Below are positions 9,551-18,171 of a DNA stretch of 64,000 nt, in pieces. Location: positions 1 through 64,000 of the forward strand of contig CAYSQJ010000005.1 in assembly GCA_964433345.1 (NCBI GenBank), in the 5' to 3' direction. The stretch comes from Ga0077527 sp964433345 (GTDB taxonomy: Bacteria; Pseudomonadota; Gammaproteobacteria; Burkholderiales; SG8-41). The notes beneath the pieces were generated by a model, which was not told where the DNA came from, made no database searches, and saw only the letters and a list, made by a program, of their open reading frames with translations. The position numbers were made by a program, and so were the translations under genes. Position 1 is the stretch's first letter; each line of letters starts with the position of its first letter.

Positions 9551-11556
9551 GTGCGCCGCTGCTGCGCGTGGAGGACCTGGTCACCGTCATCCGCGGCGGG
9601 GGCACACCGCTGCGCGCAGTCGACGGCCTGTCTTTTGACATCGCCGCCGGCGAAACCTTCGCGCTGGTCGGCGAGTCGGGCTGCGGCAAGTCGATGACCG
9701 CGCTGTCGATCATGCGCCTGTTGCCGGACGCGGGATATATCGCCGGCGGGCGCATCGGTTTGCGGGGCGAGAACCTGCTGGCGCTGCCGGAATCGCAGAT
9801 GCGCGATCTGCGCGGCCACCGGATGGCGATGATTTTCCAGGAGCCGGGACTGTCGCTGAACCCGGTGATGACCGTCGGCGAACAGATCGCCGAGTCGGTG
9901 CGACGGCATACCGCGCTGCGCGGCGCCGCAGTCGATGCGCGGGTGCTGGAGTTGCTCGATGCGGTGCGCATGCCGGATGCGCGACGCCGCGCGGCGGAGT
10001 ATCCCTTCCAGCTTTCCGGCGGCATGAAGCAGCGGGTAATGATCGCGATCGCGCTGGCCTGCGATCCGGAGTTGCTGATTGCGGACGAGCCGACCACGGC
10101 ACTGGACGTCACGGTGCAGGCCCAGGTGCTAGACCTGCTGCGCGAACTGCAGCAGGCGCGCGGCATGGCGATGCTGCTGATTACCCATGACCTCGGCGTG
10201 GTGGCGCAGGTCGCGCAGCGTGTCGCGGTGATGTACGCCGGACAGATCGTCGAGACCGCGCCGGTCGCTGCCTTTTTTGGCGGACCGGCACATCCCTATG
10301 CCCGCAAGCTGTTTGCCTCGCTCCCGGAGCGGGCGGGACGCGGGCGCGCGCTGGCGGCGATCCCGGGAACGGTGCCGCGGCTCGACCGGGATTTCGCCGG
10401 CTGCCGCTTTGCCGAACGCTGCGACGTCGCGCTGCCGCAATGCGCAGGCACGCTGCCGCCATGGCATGAGGTTGGAAAGGCTCATACAGCCAGATGCCAT
10501 CTGTACGCCGGTGAGGAGTCAGGCGTGAGGCGTGAGGAGCGAAAGGCGGAATCACGGGAAGCGCCGCCTTCCTCACTCCTTGCTCCTCACCCCTCGCTCC
10601 TCGCAATCACCGACCTCAAAGTCTGGTTTCCTGTCCGCAAGGGGCTGTTTCAGCGTACGGTGGGCCATGTGCGCGCCGTCGATGGTGTTTCGCTGGACAT
10701 CGCACCGGGCCGCACGCTGGGCCTGGTTGGCGAATCCGGTTGCGGCAAGACCACCGTTGGCAAGGGCCTGCTGCGGCTGGTGGAGCCGACGGCAGGACGG
10801 GTGGTGGTCGACGGCGACGATTTTCTGGCGCTGCGGCGGCAGGAGCTGCGGCAGCGGCGGCGCGATGTGCAGATCATTTTCCAGGATCCCTATGCGTCGC
10901 TGAATCCGCGGGTGCGCATCGGGGATGCGCTGGAGGAGGGGCTGCTGGCGCTGGGCATCGGCGCCGGCGCGCAGTGGCGCCAGTCGCACATCGATGAATT
11001 GCTCTCAGAAGTCGGGCTCACGCCGGATGTAAAGGCGCGTTATCCGCATGAATTCTCCGGCGGGCAGCGCCAGCGCATCGCGATTGCGCGCGCGCTGGCG
11101 GTGGAGCCGAAGCTGATCGTCTGCGACGAGCCGACCAGCGCGCTCGACGTGTCGGTGCAGGCACAGATACTCAACCTGCTGAAACGCCTGCAGTCGGAGC
11201 GTGGCCTGTCCTACCTGTTCATCAGCCACAACATGGCGGTCATCGAATACATGGCCGACGACATCGCGGTGATGTACCTCGGGCGCATTGTCGAGCGGGG
11301 AACGGTCACGGAGGTGCTGCACGCGCCGCGCCATCCCTATACCCGGGCGTTGCTGGCAGCGGTGCCGGCGGCCGATCCGCTACAGGAGCACAGACCGATC
11401 CGGCTGGCGGGCGACCTGCCGTCGCCATTGAATCCGCCGCGGGGCTGTCATTTCCATCCGCGCTGTCCGGCGGTGCTGCCGCAATGCCGGGAGCAGTATC
11501 CCGAAGCAAAATCCTGGAGTGCGACCCAGGTGGTCTGGTGCCACCTCCGCGACTGA
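9547..11556 (+). CDS. Fused double ABC ATPase of peptide-type importer (YejF/DppDF-like)
   Basis: Energises the importer. There are two complete ATPase halves in one chain of 669 residues. Half 1 has Walker A GESGCGKS, signature LSGGMKQR and Walker B LLIADEPTTALD. Half 2 has GESGCGKT, FSGGQRQR and LIVCDEPTSALD. Each half ends with the oligopeptide-ABC C-terminal motif (HPYARKLFASLP and HPYTRALLAAVP) and a Cys-containing CxFxxRC...C segment. ATGA overlaps the preceding permease. The linker between the halves (about residues 321-353) is encoded by a GTGAGGAG-type palindromic repeat and reads as low-complexity Glu/Arg then Pro/Ser/Leu, unlike the rest of the protein. The frame stays open through it. 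Confidence 0.94.
   Translation: MSAPLLRVEDLVTVIRGGGTPLRAVDGLSFDIAAGETFALVGESGCGKSMTALSIMRLLPDAGYIAGGRIGLRGENLLALPESQMRDLRGHRMAMIFQEPGLSLNPVMTVGEQIAESVRRHTALRGAAVDARVLELLDAVRMPDARRRAAEYPFQLSGGMKQRVMIAIALACDPELLIADEPTTALDVTVQAQVLDLLRELQQARGMAMLLITHDLGVVAQVAQRVAVMYAGQIVETAPVAAFFGGPAHPYARKLFASLPERAGRGRALAAIPGTVPRLDRDFAGCRFAERCDVALPQCAGTLPPWHEVGKAHTARCHLYAGEESGVRREERKAESREAPPSSLLAPHPSLLAITDLKVWFPVRKGLFQRTVGHVRAVDGVSLDIAPGRTLGLVGESGCGKTTVGKGLLRLVEPTAGRVVVDGDDFLALRRQELRQRRRDVQIIFQDPYASLNPRVRIGDALEEGLLALGIGAGAQWRQSHIDELLSEVGLTPDVKARYPHEFSGGQRQRIAIARALAVEPKLIVCDEPTSALDVSVQAQILNLLKRLQSERGLSYLFISHNMAVIEYMADDIAVMYLGRIVERGTVTEVLHAPRHPYTRALLAAVPAADPLQEHRPIRLAGDLPSPLNPPRGCHFHPRCPAVLPQCREQYPEAKSWSATQVVWCHLRD
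10510..10602 (+). repeat. GTGAGGAG-type palindromic repeat, full copy, in frame inside the ATPase linker
   Basis: The left arm repeats GTGAGGAG/GTGAGGCG units and ends AAAGGCGG. The right arm begins CCGCCTT and repeats CTCCTCAC/CTCCTCGC units. The two arms are roughly reverse complements around a ~15-nt centre. It encodes a low-complexity linker without breaking the reading frame. Confidence 0.75.
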
Positions 11557-11563
11557 AATCCGG

Positions 11564-12952
11564 CTAGCGCCGGGATTGCGAGGCGACGACCGGCGGTTTG
11601 CCCTTGCGGACGGGCGGTTTGATCGCCACCTTGGCGCGTTTTGCGGGCTGTCGCTTGATGGCGGCGCGGGTCGCGTGCTTGGCCCGCTTGCCGCCCCTGG
11701 CGTGGGTGGTGCGTGCCGCCTTGTATGCACGGGTCAGGGTCACCGGGGTTGCCGGGAGATCGGGCAGGTTCGGCGTCATGCCTTCCTTGACCGGCACCAG
11801 CAGCGGCTGGCCGGGGCGCAGCCGGGTCTTGCTGCTGATGCCGTTGACTTCCTTCAGCTCGCTGACGCTGATACCGTACTTGGCAGCGACCTTTTCCGGC
11901 TTCTCGCCGGCTTTCAGTGTGTGCGCCTGCCAGGACACCAACGGCTTGTCGTGGTTCTGGAGGTTGGCGTGGAAGAGGGCAACCTTGTTGCGCGGAAGCA
12001 CGATGGTTTCCGCCGCATAGGACTTGATCACGCGCTTGTTGTGCGCGGGATTGAGGAACCTGAACTCGTCAACCGGCATTTCCGCAAATCGCGCGGCGAG
12101 CTTGACGTCGATATGCTCCTTGAGCGTGACGACTTCGAAATAGGGTTCGTTCGGCACGCTGGCGAGCTGTACGCCGAAGCGGGCCGGATCGGCGATGATG
12201 TTTTTGACCGCGATCAGCTTGGGCAGGTAATTGCGCGTCTCTGCCGGCATGGTCAGGCTGGCGTAATCCCCCGGCAGGCCCTTGGCCTGGTTGCGCGCGA
12301 TTGCGCGGCTGACCGCGCCTTCACCCCAGTTGTAGGAGGCCAGCGCGAGTTCCCAGTCGCCGAACATGCCGTAGAGTTTTTCCAGGTAATCGAGCGCGGC
12401 ACTGGTGGCGGCAATGACGTCGCGCCGGCCGTCGTACCACCAGTTCTGGCGCAGTCCGAAGATCCGGCCGGTGGAGGGGATGAATTGCCACAGCCCCGAA
12501 GCATGGGCCTTGGAGTAAGCCTGCGGATTGTAGGCTGACTCGATCATCGGCAGCAGCGCGATTTCGGCGGGCATTTTCCGCCGCTCGATTTCCTCGACGA
12601 TGTGGAACAGGTAATGGCTGCCGCGATCGACCATGCGCGCGAAATATTCGGGTTTTGCGGAATAGCGGATTTCCCAGTCACGCACCAGCTCGCTGTCCAT
12701 CGGACGCATCGCGAACCCGGCACGGATTCTTTCCCACATGTCCTTCGGCGCGACTTTTTCGACGGCGGGAGCGGGTTGCGGGGGTGGCACTTCGGCAATC
12801 ATCGCCGGTTGCTCGACGACGGATTCGGCAGGCACAGCAGGTGCAGGCGGATTCGTGGCGGCTTCGCTGAGTTCGCCGGTGGGGATTTGTGCGCAGCCGG
12901 TGGCGACCAGTGTCACCGTGAGCAGCAACAGGCGTGCAAAGGCATGAGTCAT
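11564..12952 (-). CDS. mltD: Membrane-bound lytic murein transglycosylase with LysM domain (MltD type)
   Basis: Periplasmic/outer-membrane enzyme that cleaves peptidoglycan glycan strands. It has 462 residues. The lipoprotein-like signal ends LVATGC (Cys20). A Pro/Ala linker precedes the SLT domain, which has catalytic Glu138 in PMIESAYNPQA, the ASGLWQFIPSTG motif and ALASYNWGEGAVSRAI. One LysM domain lies at about 343-387 (HTLKAGEKPEKVAAKYGI...LRPGQPLLVPV). The Lys/Arg/Ala-rich tail (about 400-462) is unusual and probably disordered. E. coli MltD carries two or more LysM repeats; here I see one. The gene is convergent with the ABC operon, 8 nt away. Confidence 0.9.
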   Translation of the reverse strand: MTHAFARLLLLTVTLVATGCAQIPTGELSEAATNPPAPAVPAESVVEQPAMIAEVPPPQPAPAVEKVAPKDMWERIRAGFAMRPMDSELVRDWEIRYSAKPEYFARMVDRGSHYLFHIVEEIERRKMPAEIALLPMIESAYNPQAYSKAHASGLWQFIPSTGRIFGLRQNWWYDGRRDVIAATSAALDYLEKLYGMFGDWELALASYNWGEGAVSRAIARNQAKGLPGDYASLTMPAETRNYLPKLIAVKNIIADPARFGVQLASVPNEPYFEVVTLKEHIDVKLAARFAEMPVDEFRFLNPAHNKRVIKSYAAETIVLPRNKVALFHANLQNHDKPLVSWQAHTLKAGEKPEKVAAKYGISVSELKEVNGISSKTRLRPGQPLLVPVKEGMTPNLPDLPATPVTLTRAYKAARTTHARGGKRAKHATRAAIKRQPAKRAKVAIKPPVRKGKPPVVASQSRR

Positions 12953-13038
12953 CGCGGAAATGCCCGGAGCCAGGCCCCGGACGCCGTAAGGTTTGCCGGA
13001 TGGTAGTCTTGGCGAATCAGCTTGTCAAACCGGATATC

Positions 13039-13060
13039 CATTAAAAATCAATATTTTATT
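13039..13060 (-). repeat. AT-rich element, copy 2
   Basis: The minus strand reads ATATTGATTTTTAAT around TTG. It lies between gloB (stop at 13102) and mltD (start at 12952), and is flanked by 7-bp inverted arms CGGATAT (13031-13037) and ATATCCG (13064-13070). Confidence 0.5.
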
Positions 13061-13101
13061 GTCATATCCGGAGGCGTGGCATTAAGTTCCCGGCAGAGGA
13101 T

Positions 13102-13872
13102 TCAGAACTGGTTCTTCCAGTCGCGGATGGCGGCGAGGACACTGACCGGGTCGCTCAGCTGTTTCTGCGCCCGCGCGCTGGCGCTGCGGATGACCCCGGC
13201 TTCGCCGACGCGCAGGAAGGGATTGCTGGCTTTCTCCTGGCCGATGGTCGAAGGCAGTGTCGGCTGGTCGCGGTCGCGCAGGGCCTGCATGCGGGCTTCG
13301 AGCTCGGGCAGGCGCGTGTTGTCCGGTTCCGCGGCACGGGCGAAGCGGAGGTTGGACAGGGTGTATTCGTGACCGCAATAGACAAGGGTGTCGTCCGGCA
13401 GCCGGGACAGGCGCGTCAGCGAGTCGTACATCTGGCGCGGCGTGCCCTCGAACAGGCGGCCGCAGCCGGCGGCGAACAGCGTGTCGCCGCAGAACAGCAT
13501 GCCGCCGCCGAAGAAGGCGACATGCGAGCGCGTGTGACCGGGGATTTCCAGGGTTTCCATGGCGATGCCGAAATGCGGCAGCGTGAAACCTTCGCCGTCG
13601 GCGAGGCGCACGCTGACTTCCGCAATGCGTTCATCGCGCGGACCGTAGACCGGCGCCGGGTGACGCGCGAGCAGCGCCGCATTCCCGCCGACATGGTCGG
13701 CATGATGGTGGGTGTTGAGTATGGCGGCGAGCTGCAGTTTTTCGCGCTCGAGGTAATCGAGTACCGGCTGTGCATCGCCCGGATCAACGACCACGGCATG
13801 CGTGGCATCACGGAGGGTCCAGATGTAATTGTCGGCGAATGCGCGCAGCGCCACGACTTGATGGGCGGGCAT
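13102..13872 (-). CDS. gloB: Hydroxyacylglutathione hydrolase (glyoxalase II)
   Basis: Hydrolyses S-D-lactoylglutathione to D-lactate and glutathione, the second step of methylglyoxal detoxification. It has 256 residues, typical. The metallo-beta-lactamase metal site THHHADHVGG is at about residues 54-63. The second-metal ligands fall in GHTRSHVAFF and FCGDTLFAAGCGRLFEG, and the C-terminal glutathione-binding region contains YCGHEYTLSNLRFA. It is divergent from the methyltransferase gene. The gloB / methyltransferase / rnhA / dnaQ order is the same as gloB-yafS-rnhA-dnaQ in E. coli, which supports the call. Confidence 0.96.
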   Translation of the reverse strand: MPAHQVVALRAFADNYIWTLRDATHAVVVDPGDAQPVLDYLEREKLQLAAILNTHHHADHVGGNAALLARHPAPVYGPRDERIAEVSVRLADGEGFTLPHFGIAMETLEIPGHTRSHVAFFGGGMLFCGDTLFAAGCGRLFEGTPRQMYDSLTRLSRLPDDTLVYCGHEYTLSNLRFARAAEPDNTRLPELEARMQALRDRDQPTLPSTIGQEKASNPFLRVGEAGVIRSASARAQKQLSDPVSVLAAIRDWKNQF

Positions 13873-13921
13873 GAGAGGCTCCGGTTCTTATCAGCGGCCG
13901 ATTATGATTTAAACTCGCGCC

Positions 13922-14677
13922 ATGTCAATTGCAGGCGGCGGCCTTACCGTGGATGAATGGCTGGCAAGCCCGCCGGGGCGTTACCTGTCCGCGCAGGAGC
14001 AGGCTTATTTCGACGGCGCGGTATCCGACATCTTCGGCTATCACGCCCTGCAACTGGGCCTGGCGCAGATCGATTTGCTGCGCATGAGCCGCATTCCAAT
14101 GCGGGTCACCGTCGCGCCGCAGGGCGCAGTGGACCTGCGCGCCGATTTTCGCGACCTGCCGGTCGAGTCGAACTCGGTCGATTTAATGGTGTTGCCGCAC
14201 ACGCTCGAGTTTGCGGGACATCCCCACCAGGTCGTGCGCGAGGTCGCGCGGGTGCTGCGTCCCGAGGGACACGTGGTGATCGCCGGATTCAATCCGCTGA
14301 GTCTGTGGGGCCTGCGCCGCGGCCTGGGTGCGCGCGCCGATTTTCCGTGGAGCGGCCACTTCATCCACCTGCCGCGGGTCAAGGACTGGTTCGCGCTGGT
14401 CGGCCTCGAGATCGTCGCCGGATCCATGGCCTGTTACGCACCGCCCTGCAGCGACCAGAAGTGGCTGGACCGCTTCGGTTTCATGGAAAAGGCGGGTGAT
14501 CGCTGGTGGCCCATTGCCGGAGGGGTGTTTTTCCTGCAGGCAATCAAGCGCGTGCGCGGAATTCGCCTGATCATGCCGAAATGGAGCGATCGCGTTGCGC
14601 CGAGGAAAAACCTGGCAGCGGTGCCGGAGCGCGTGCGCGACGAGGAAGGCGCGGCGGCGAAGGTGCGCATGCAATGA
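13922..14677 (+). CDS. Class I SAM-dependent methyltransferase, YafS-like
   Basis: Predicted methyltransferase of unknown substrate with 251 residues. The SAM-fold pattern is visible in the acidic segment SVDLMVLPHTLEF and the hydrophobic strand after REVARVLRPEGHVVIAGFNP. The N-terminal glycine-rich loop expected at motif I is weak (TVAPQGAVDLRADF). Its place between gloB and rnhA matches yafS of E. coli. The stop overlaps the rnhA start (ATGA). A TATGAT hexamer about 20 nt upstream of the ATG may be a -10 box. Confidence 0.8.
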   Translation: MSIAGGGLTVDEWLASPPGRYLSAQEQAYFDGAVSDIFGYHALQLGLAQIDLLRMSRIPMRVTVAPQGAVDLRADFRDLPVESNSVDLMVLPHTLEFAGHPHQVVREVARVLRPEGHVVIAGFNPLSLWGLRRGLGARADFPWSGHFIHLPRVKDWFALVGLEIVAGSMACYAPPCSDQKWLDRFGFMEKAGDRWWPIAGGVFFLQAIKRVRGIRLIMPKWSDRVAPRKNLAAVPERVRDEEGAAAKVRMQ

Positions 14678-15171
14678 GCTCCGGGATGATTGAAGAAGGC
14701 GGGAAGGACGGGAAGGTGGTCGACATCTATACCGACGGAGCATGCAAGGGCAATCCGGGCGTCGGCGGTTGGGGGGCGCTGCTGATGAGCGGCGGGCATG
14801 CCCGGGAGCTGTTCGGCGGCGAAGTGCTGACCACCAACAACCGGATGGAACTGACGGCGGTGATCCGCGCGCTGGAGGCACTGAAGCGGCGCTGCCGGGT
14901 GCGACTGCATACCGACTCGAAGTATGTGCAGCAGGGCATCTCGGAATGGATTCATTCCTGGAAAAAGCGCGGGTGGAAGACCGCCGACAAAAAACCGGTC
15001 AAGAACGAGGACCTGTGGCGCCGCCTCGACGAACTTGCCGTGCAGCACGACATCGAGTGGCTGTGGGTCAAGGGTCATTCCGGTCATGATGGCAACGAGC
15101 GCGCCGATGCCCTGGCCAACCGCGGTGTCGACAGTGTGAACGGCGGCGCAAAACCGGGAGCGGCAGCCTGA
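14674..15171 (+). CDS. rnhA: Ribonuclease HI
   Basis: Degrades RNA in RNA:DNA hybrids in the cytoplasm. The frame starting at ATG 14674 gives 165 residues; ATG 14686 is an alternative four codons later. I prefer 14674 because it overlaps the methyltransferase stop (ATGA). All four catalytic carboxylates are seen: Asp21 in YTDGACKGNPG, Glu59 in MELTAV, Asp81 in HTDSKYV and Asp145 in NERADALA, with the His loop GHSGHDG. The stop abuts the dnaQ start, as in E. coli relatives. Confidence 0.97.
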   Translation: MSSGMIEEGGKDGKVVDIYTDGACKGNPGVGGWGALLMSGGHARELFGGEVLTTNNRMELTAVIRALEALKRRCRVRLHTDSKYVQQGISEWIHSWKKRGWKTADKKPVKNEDLWRRLDELAVQHDIEWLWVKGHSGHDGNERADALANRGVDSVNGGAKPGAAA

Positions 15172-15866
15172 TGGACAAGAGACAGATCGTGCTCGACACC
15201 GAGACCACCGGTCTTGACCCCAAGCTCGGGCACCGGATCATCGAAGTGGCGGGCGTGGAACTCGTCAACCGGCGCCTGACCGGCCGCCATTTCCACCGCT
15301 ACATCAACCCCGGCCGGGACAGCGACGAGGGCGCGCTGCAGGTGCACGGTCTGACCACCGAATTTCTCAGCGACAAACCCAGGTTTGCCGAGATCGCCGA
15401 TGAATTCCTCGAATACGTCACCGGCGCGGAGCTGATCATCCACAACGCGCCCTTCGACATCGGTTTCCTGGACCATGAACTCGCGCTGATCCGGCGCAAG
15501 CGTCTGAAAAACTATTGTCCGGAGGTGATCGACACCCTGCGCATGGCCAAGGACCTGCACCCGGGCAAGCGCAACGGGCTGGACGCGCTCTGCGACCGTT
15601 ACCAGATCGACAATTCCGCGCGCACGCTGCACGGCGCATTGCTCGACGCGGAGCTGCTGGCCGATGTCTATCTTGCGATGACCCGCGGCCAGGAAAGCCT
15701 GATCATCGAGGCGGAGGTGGCACACACCGAGGAGACTGCCGGCGGGTTCAGCCGCGAGGGATTGAGGCTTGCGGTGCTGCGTGCGACGCCCGAGGAAATC
15801 GCCGCGCACGAGGCGCAGCTTGCCGATATCGACAAGGCCAGCGGAGGGGCGGTGTGGCAGCGATGA
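15171..15866 (+). CDS. dnaQ: DNA polymerase III epsilon subunit (3'-5' proofreading exonuclease)
   Basis: Proofreading subunit of the replicative polymerase. It has 231 residues. The DEDD exonuclease has ExoI motif VLDTETTGLD (Asp9, Glu11), ExoII HNAPFDIGFLDHEL and ExoIII with the conserved GKRNGLDALCDRYQI and HGALLDAELLADVY. The C-terminal tail after about residue 185 would contact the alpha subunit. It overlaps rnhA by one base. The stop is followed by a run of GTGATGAG repeats and then AT-rich DNA before the convergent tal gene. Confidence 0.97.
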   Translation: MDKRQIVLDTETTGLDPKLGHRIIEVAGVELVNRRLTGRHFHRYINPGRDSDEGALQVHGLTTEFLSDKPRFAEIADEFLEYVTGAELIIHNAPFDIGFLDHELALIRRKRLKNYCPEVIDTLRMAKDLHPGKRNGLDALCDRYQIDNSARTLHGALLDAELLADVYLAMTRGQESLIIEAEVAHTEETAGGFSREGLRLAVLRATPEEIAAHEAQLADIDKASGGAVWQR

Positions 15867-15892
15867 GCGCGGAGTGATGAGTGATGAGCGGG
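15861..15892 (+). repeat. GTGATGAG repeat array, single arm, at the dnaQ stop codon
   Basis: Short tandem-like units (GATGAGCG, GAGTGATGA, GTGATGAGCG) begin at the dnaQ stop and place TGA in more than one frame. They resemble one arm of the GTGAGGAG palindrome at 10.5 kb; no complementary arm is seen nearby. Confidence 0.5.
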
Positions 15893-15931
15893 GGATACGC
15901 TTTGTTATTTCGCTGCTTCAGGAGCGTATTT

Positions 15932-15954
15932 TTATAAATACTTGATTTTATTGA
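15932..15954 (+). repeat. AT-rich element, copy 3
   Basis: TTATAAATACTTGATTTTA and flanking AT-rich bases lie between the convergent genes dnaQ and tal. No GC hairpin is present, so this is not an ordinary terminator. Confidence 0.55.
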
Positions 15955-15974
15955 ATAATTTTTAATTTTCAGCT

Positions 15975-17054
15975 TCAGGCGGTCAGCGCCAGCAGTTGCC
16001 TGAACGAGTCCTCGAACTGCTTCAGGCCGTCCTTCTGCAGTTCTTCACCGACGGCGTCCATGTCGATGCCCAGTTTCTGCAGGGCGGCAAACTGCTCGCG
16101 CGCGGCATCGATACCGTTTTCCAGCGTGGCCTCGGCCTTGCCGTGCTCGCGGAACGCCGACAGCGTGGCATCCGGCACCGTGTTGATGGTCTGCGGGCCG
16201 ATCAGCGATTCGACATAGAGCACGTCGCTGTAGGCGGAGTTCTTGGTGCCGGTGCTGGCCCACAGCATCAGCTGCGGCCGGGCGCCGCGTTTGGCCAGCG
16301 CGCCGAAGGATTTTTCGGAAAACATTTCACGCCATTCCTGGTAGGCAAGCCGCGCCAGCGCGACGGCGCTGCGGCCGCGCAGCTCCAGCGCCGCGCCGCC
16401 CAGTTCCCCGAGGTGCCTGTCGACCATCGTATCGACACGGCTGAGGAACAGGCTGGCCACCGACTTCACCTTGCGCGCATCGCCTTTGGCTTCGAGCAGA
16501 CGCGTGATGCCGCGGATATACGCCTGCGCGACCTCGCGCACATGGCGCAGGGAAAACATCAGCGTGACGTTGACCGAGCAACCCTCAGCGACCAGTTCCT
16601 CGATGGCCTCGAGTCCGGCCGCTGTCGCCGGCACCTTGATCAGCAGGTTGTCGCGGCCGACCGCGGCCTTCAGCCTCAGCCCGGCAGCCACCGTGGCCGC
16701 CGCGTCGTGGGCCAGTGCCGGAGAGACTTCCAGACTGACATAACCGTCCTCGCCACTGCTGGACTTGTACATCGGCTGCAGCAGTTCGCAGGCCGCCTGG
16801 ATGTCGGCGACGGCGAGCTTCTCGTAACGCTGTTCGGCGGACAGCGCCGGATCGGCTTTCAGCTTGTCGAGTTCCTCCCGATAGTGCGGGCTTTCGCTGA
16901 TCGCCCTGAAAAAGATCGTCGGGTTCGAGGTGACGCCGGCGATGCGATCCTCGCTGATCAGTTTTTTCAGTGTGCCTTCGCGCAACAGGGTGCGCGACAG
17001 GTTGTCGAGCCAGATGCGCTGGCCGAGGGCATGCAGTCGGAGCAGGGGATTCAT
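15975..17054 (-). CDS. tal: Transaldolase
   Basis: Transfers the dihydroxyacetone unit between sedoheptulose-7-phosphate and glyceraldehyde-3-phosphate in the pentose phosphate pathway. At 359 residues it is of the long Tal subfamily found in actinobacteria and many betaproteobacteria. Visible motifs are GVTSNPTIFF (residues 40-49), LEVSPALAHD, and the Schiff-base Lys140 in NLLIKVPAT. LWASTGTKN and YVESLIGPQTINTVPD lie near the end. AGAGG precedes ATG 17054. It follows nudC on the same strand after about 30 nt. Confidence 0.95.
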   Translation of the reverse strand: MNPLLRLHALGQRIWLDNLSRTLLREGTLKKLISEDRIAGVTSNPTIFFRAISESPHYREELDKLKADPALSAEQRYEKLAVADIQAACELLQPMYKSSSGEDGYVSLEVSPALAHDAAATVAAGLRLKAAVGRDNLLIKVPATAAGLEAIEELVAEGCSVNVTLMFSLRHVREVAQAYIRGITRLLEAKGDARKVKSVASLFLSRVDTMVDRHLGELGGAALELRGRSAVALARLAYQEWREMFSEKSFGALAKRGARPQLMLWASTGTKNSAYSDVLYVESLIGPQTINTVPDATLSAFREHGKAEATLENGIDAAREQFAALQKLGIDMDAVGEELQKDGLKQFEDSFRQLLALTA

Positions 17055-17086
17055 GATGGACCTCTAGGGGTTCGGCGGGCCGCCGT

Positions 17087-17926
17087 TCAGCGGCTGCGCG
17101 GGTACTGGCGTGCCAGCTCGGCTGCCACGGTGGTGATCAGGCGGCGCGAGATGCTCACGCTCGGCGGCAGCCGCGGCAGTTCTTCGGCGTCGAACCACGC
17201 CGCTTCCTCGATCTCGACGCCATCCGGCTTGACCGGGCCGCCGGCGTATTCGGCGGTGAAAGCGACCATCAGCGAATGCGGAAAGGGCCAGGGCTGGCTG
17301 CCGAAATAGCGCAGCTTGCCGACCTCGACACCGACCTCTTCGCGGGTTTCGCGGATTACGGTGTCCTCGAGCATCTCGCCCGGCTCGACGAATCCGGCAA
17401 TGGCCGAATAACGTCCCGCCGGCCACACGCTTTTCCGAGCCAGCAGCAGCTCGCGGCCGCGCGTGATCAGCACCATCACTGCGGGCGACACCGGCGGATA
17501 GCTGGTGAACCGGCAGGACGGGCAGGCGCGTGCGCGCTCGTCGCCGCGCGCGCGCATCGGCGTGCCACAGCGGCTGCAGAACTGGTGATTGCGCTCCCAG
17601 TCGAGGATCTGCAGCGCGCGTCCGGACAGCGCCGCCAGCGTGCTGTCGACCATGCCGAAAAGGTCGCGCAGTCCCAGTGGCGCCCAGCCGGCGGGCAGGG
17701 GCTGCGCCTCGTCGATTTCGGCGGCATAGCAGTGTTTCTCGCCGAGCAGTCCCAGGTAGTGGCTGCGCAGCGCGGCAACACCGTATTCCTCCAGGCTGCA
17801 GCAGCAGGGCAGTTCCGCGGATTCCGTGTTGCTGACCAGGATGGCGCCGCGCTGGAATGCAAACCACAGTGCCGGGCTGTCCCGGGTTGGCGGCGGAGTC
17901 ACCAGTGGAGTGTATTGTTCGGGCAT
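17087..17926 (-). CDS. nudC: NAD(+) diphosphatase / NAD-RNA decapping NUDIX hydrolase
   Basis: Hydrolyses NAD(H) and, in characterised relatives, removes 5' NAD caps from RNA. It has 279 residues. A four-Cys zinc ribbon is at C117, C120, C135 and C138 (FCSRCG...CPSC). The NUDIX box runs about 178-200 (GFVEPGEMLEDTVIRETREEVGV), followed by the SQPWPFPHS signature that distinguishes NADH pyrophosphatases from other NUDIX enzymes. The N-terminal domain has an extra CCC run (41-43) whose role is unknown. It is in the same direction as tal, with which it may be cotranscribed. Confidence 0.94.
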   Translation of the reverse strand: MPEQYTPLVTPPPTRDSPALWFAFQRGAILVSNTESAELPCCCSLEEYGVAALRSHYLGLLGEKHCYAAEIDEAQPLPAGWAPLGLRDLFGMVDSTLAALSGRALQILDWERNHQFCSRCGTPMRARGDERARACPSCRFTSYPPVSPAVMVLITRGRELLLARKSVWPAGRYSAIAGFVEPGEMLEDTVIRETREEVGVEVGKLRYFGSQPWPFPHSLMVAFTAEYAGGPVKPDGVEIEEAAWFDAEELPRLPPSVSISRRLITTVAAELARQYPRSR

Positions 17927-18031
17927 GGCTGGATCGCGCTTGCTGGTCGCAAGTATAGCGGCTTGCCGCCGGCTACACTGCTTGCTGCAGGAGCCGGACT
18001 GGACAGAATGGGCAGGGTCCGGGGAAAGGAA

Positions 18032-18106
18032 TGGTGGGCGGTACTGGGATCGAACCAGTGGCTTCCACCGTGTGAAGGTGGCACTCTACCGCTGAGTTAA
18101 CCGCCC
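18032..18106 (-). tRNA. tRNA-Val (anticodon CAC)
   Basis: A 75-nt cloverleaf on the minus strand. The acceptor GGGCGGT/ACCGCCC is perfect. The anticodon stem CCACC/GGTGG has loop TTCACAC (CAC), the T-arm is ACTGG-TTCGATC-CCAGT, the discriminator is A, and CCA is encoded at 18034-18032. A TAGAAT at 18124-18119 on the same strand could be its -10 box. This reads GUG codons and complements the TAC isoacceptor at 1.9 kb. Confidence 0.95.
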
Positions 18107-18171
18107 GGGCCGGCGCGAATTCTATCACCGGCGGCCGCGGCTCGCCAGACGGCCGCTATAATCGCAGCCTC

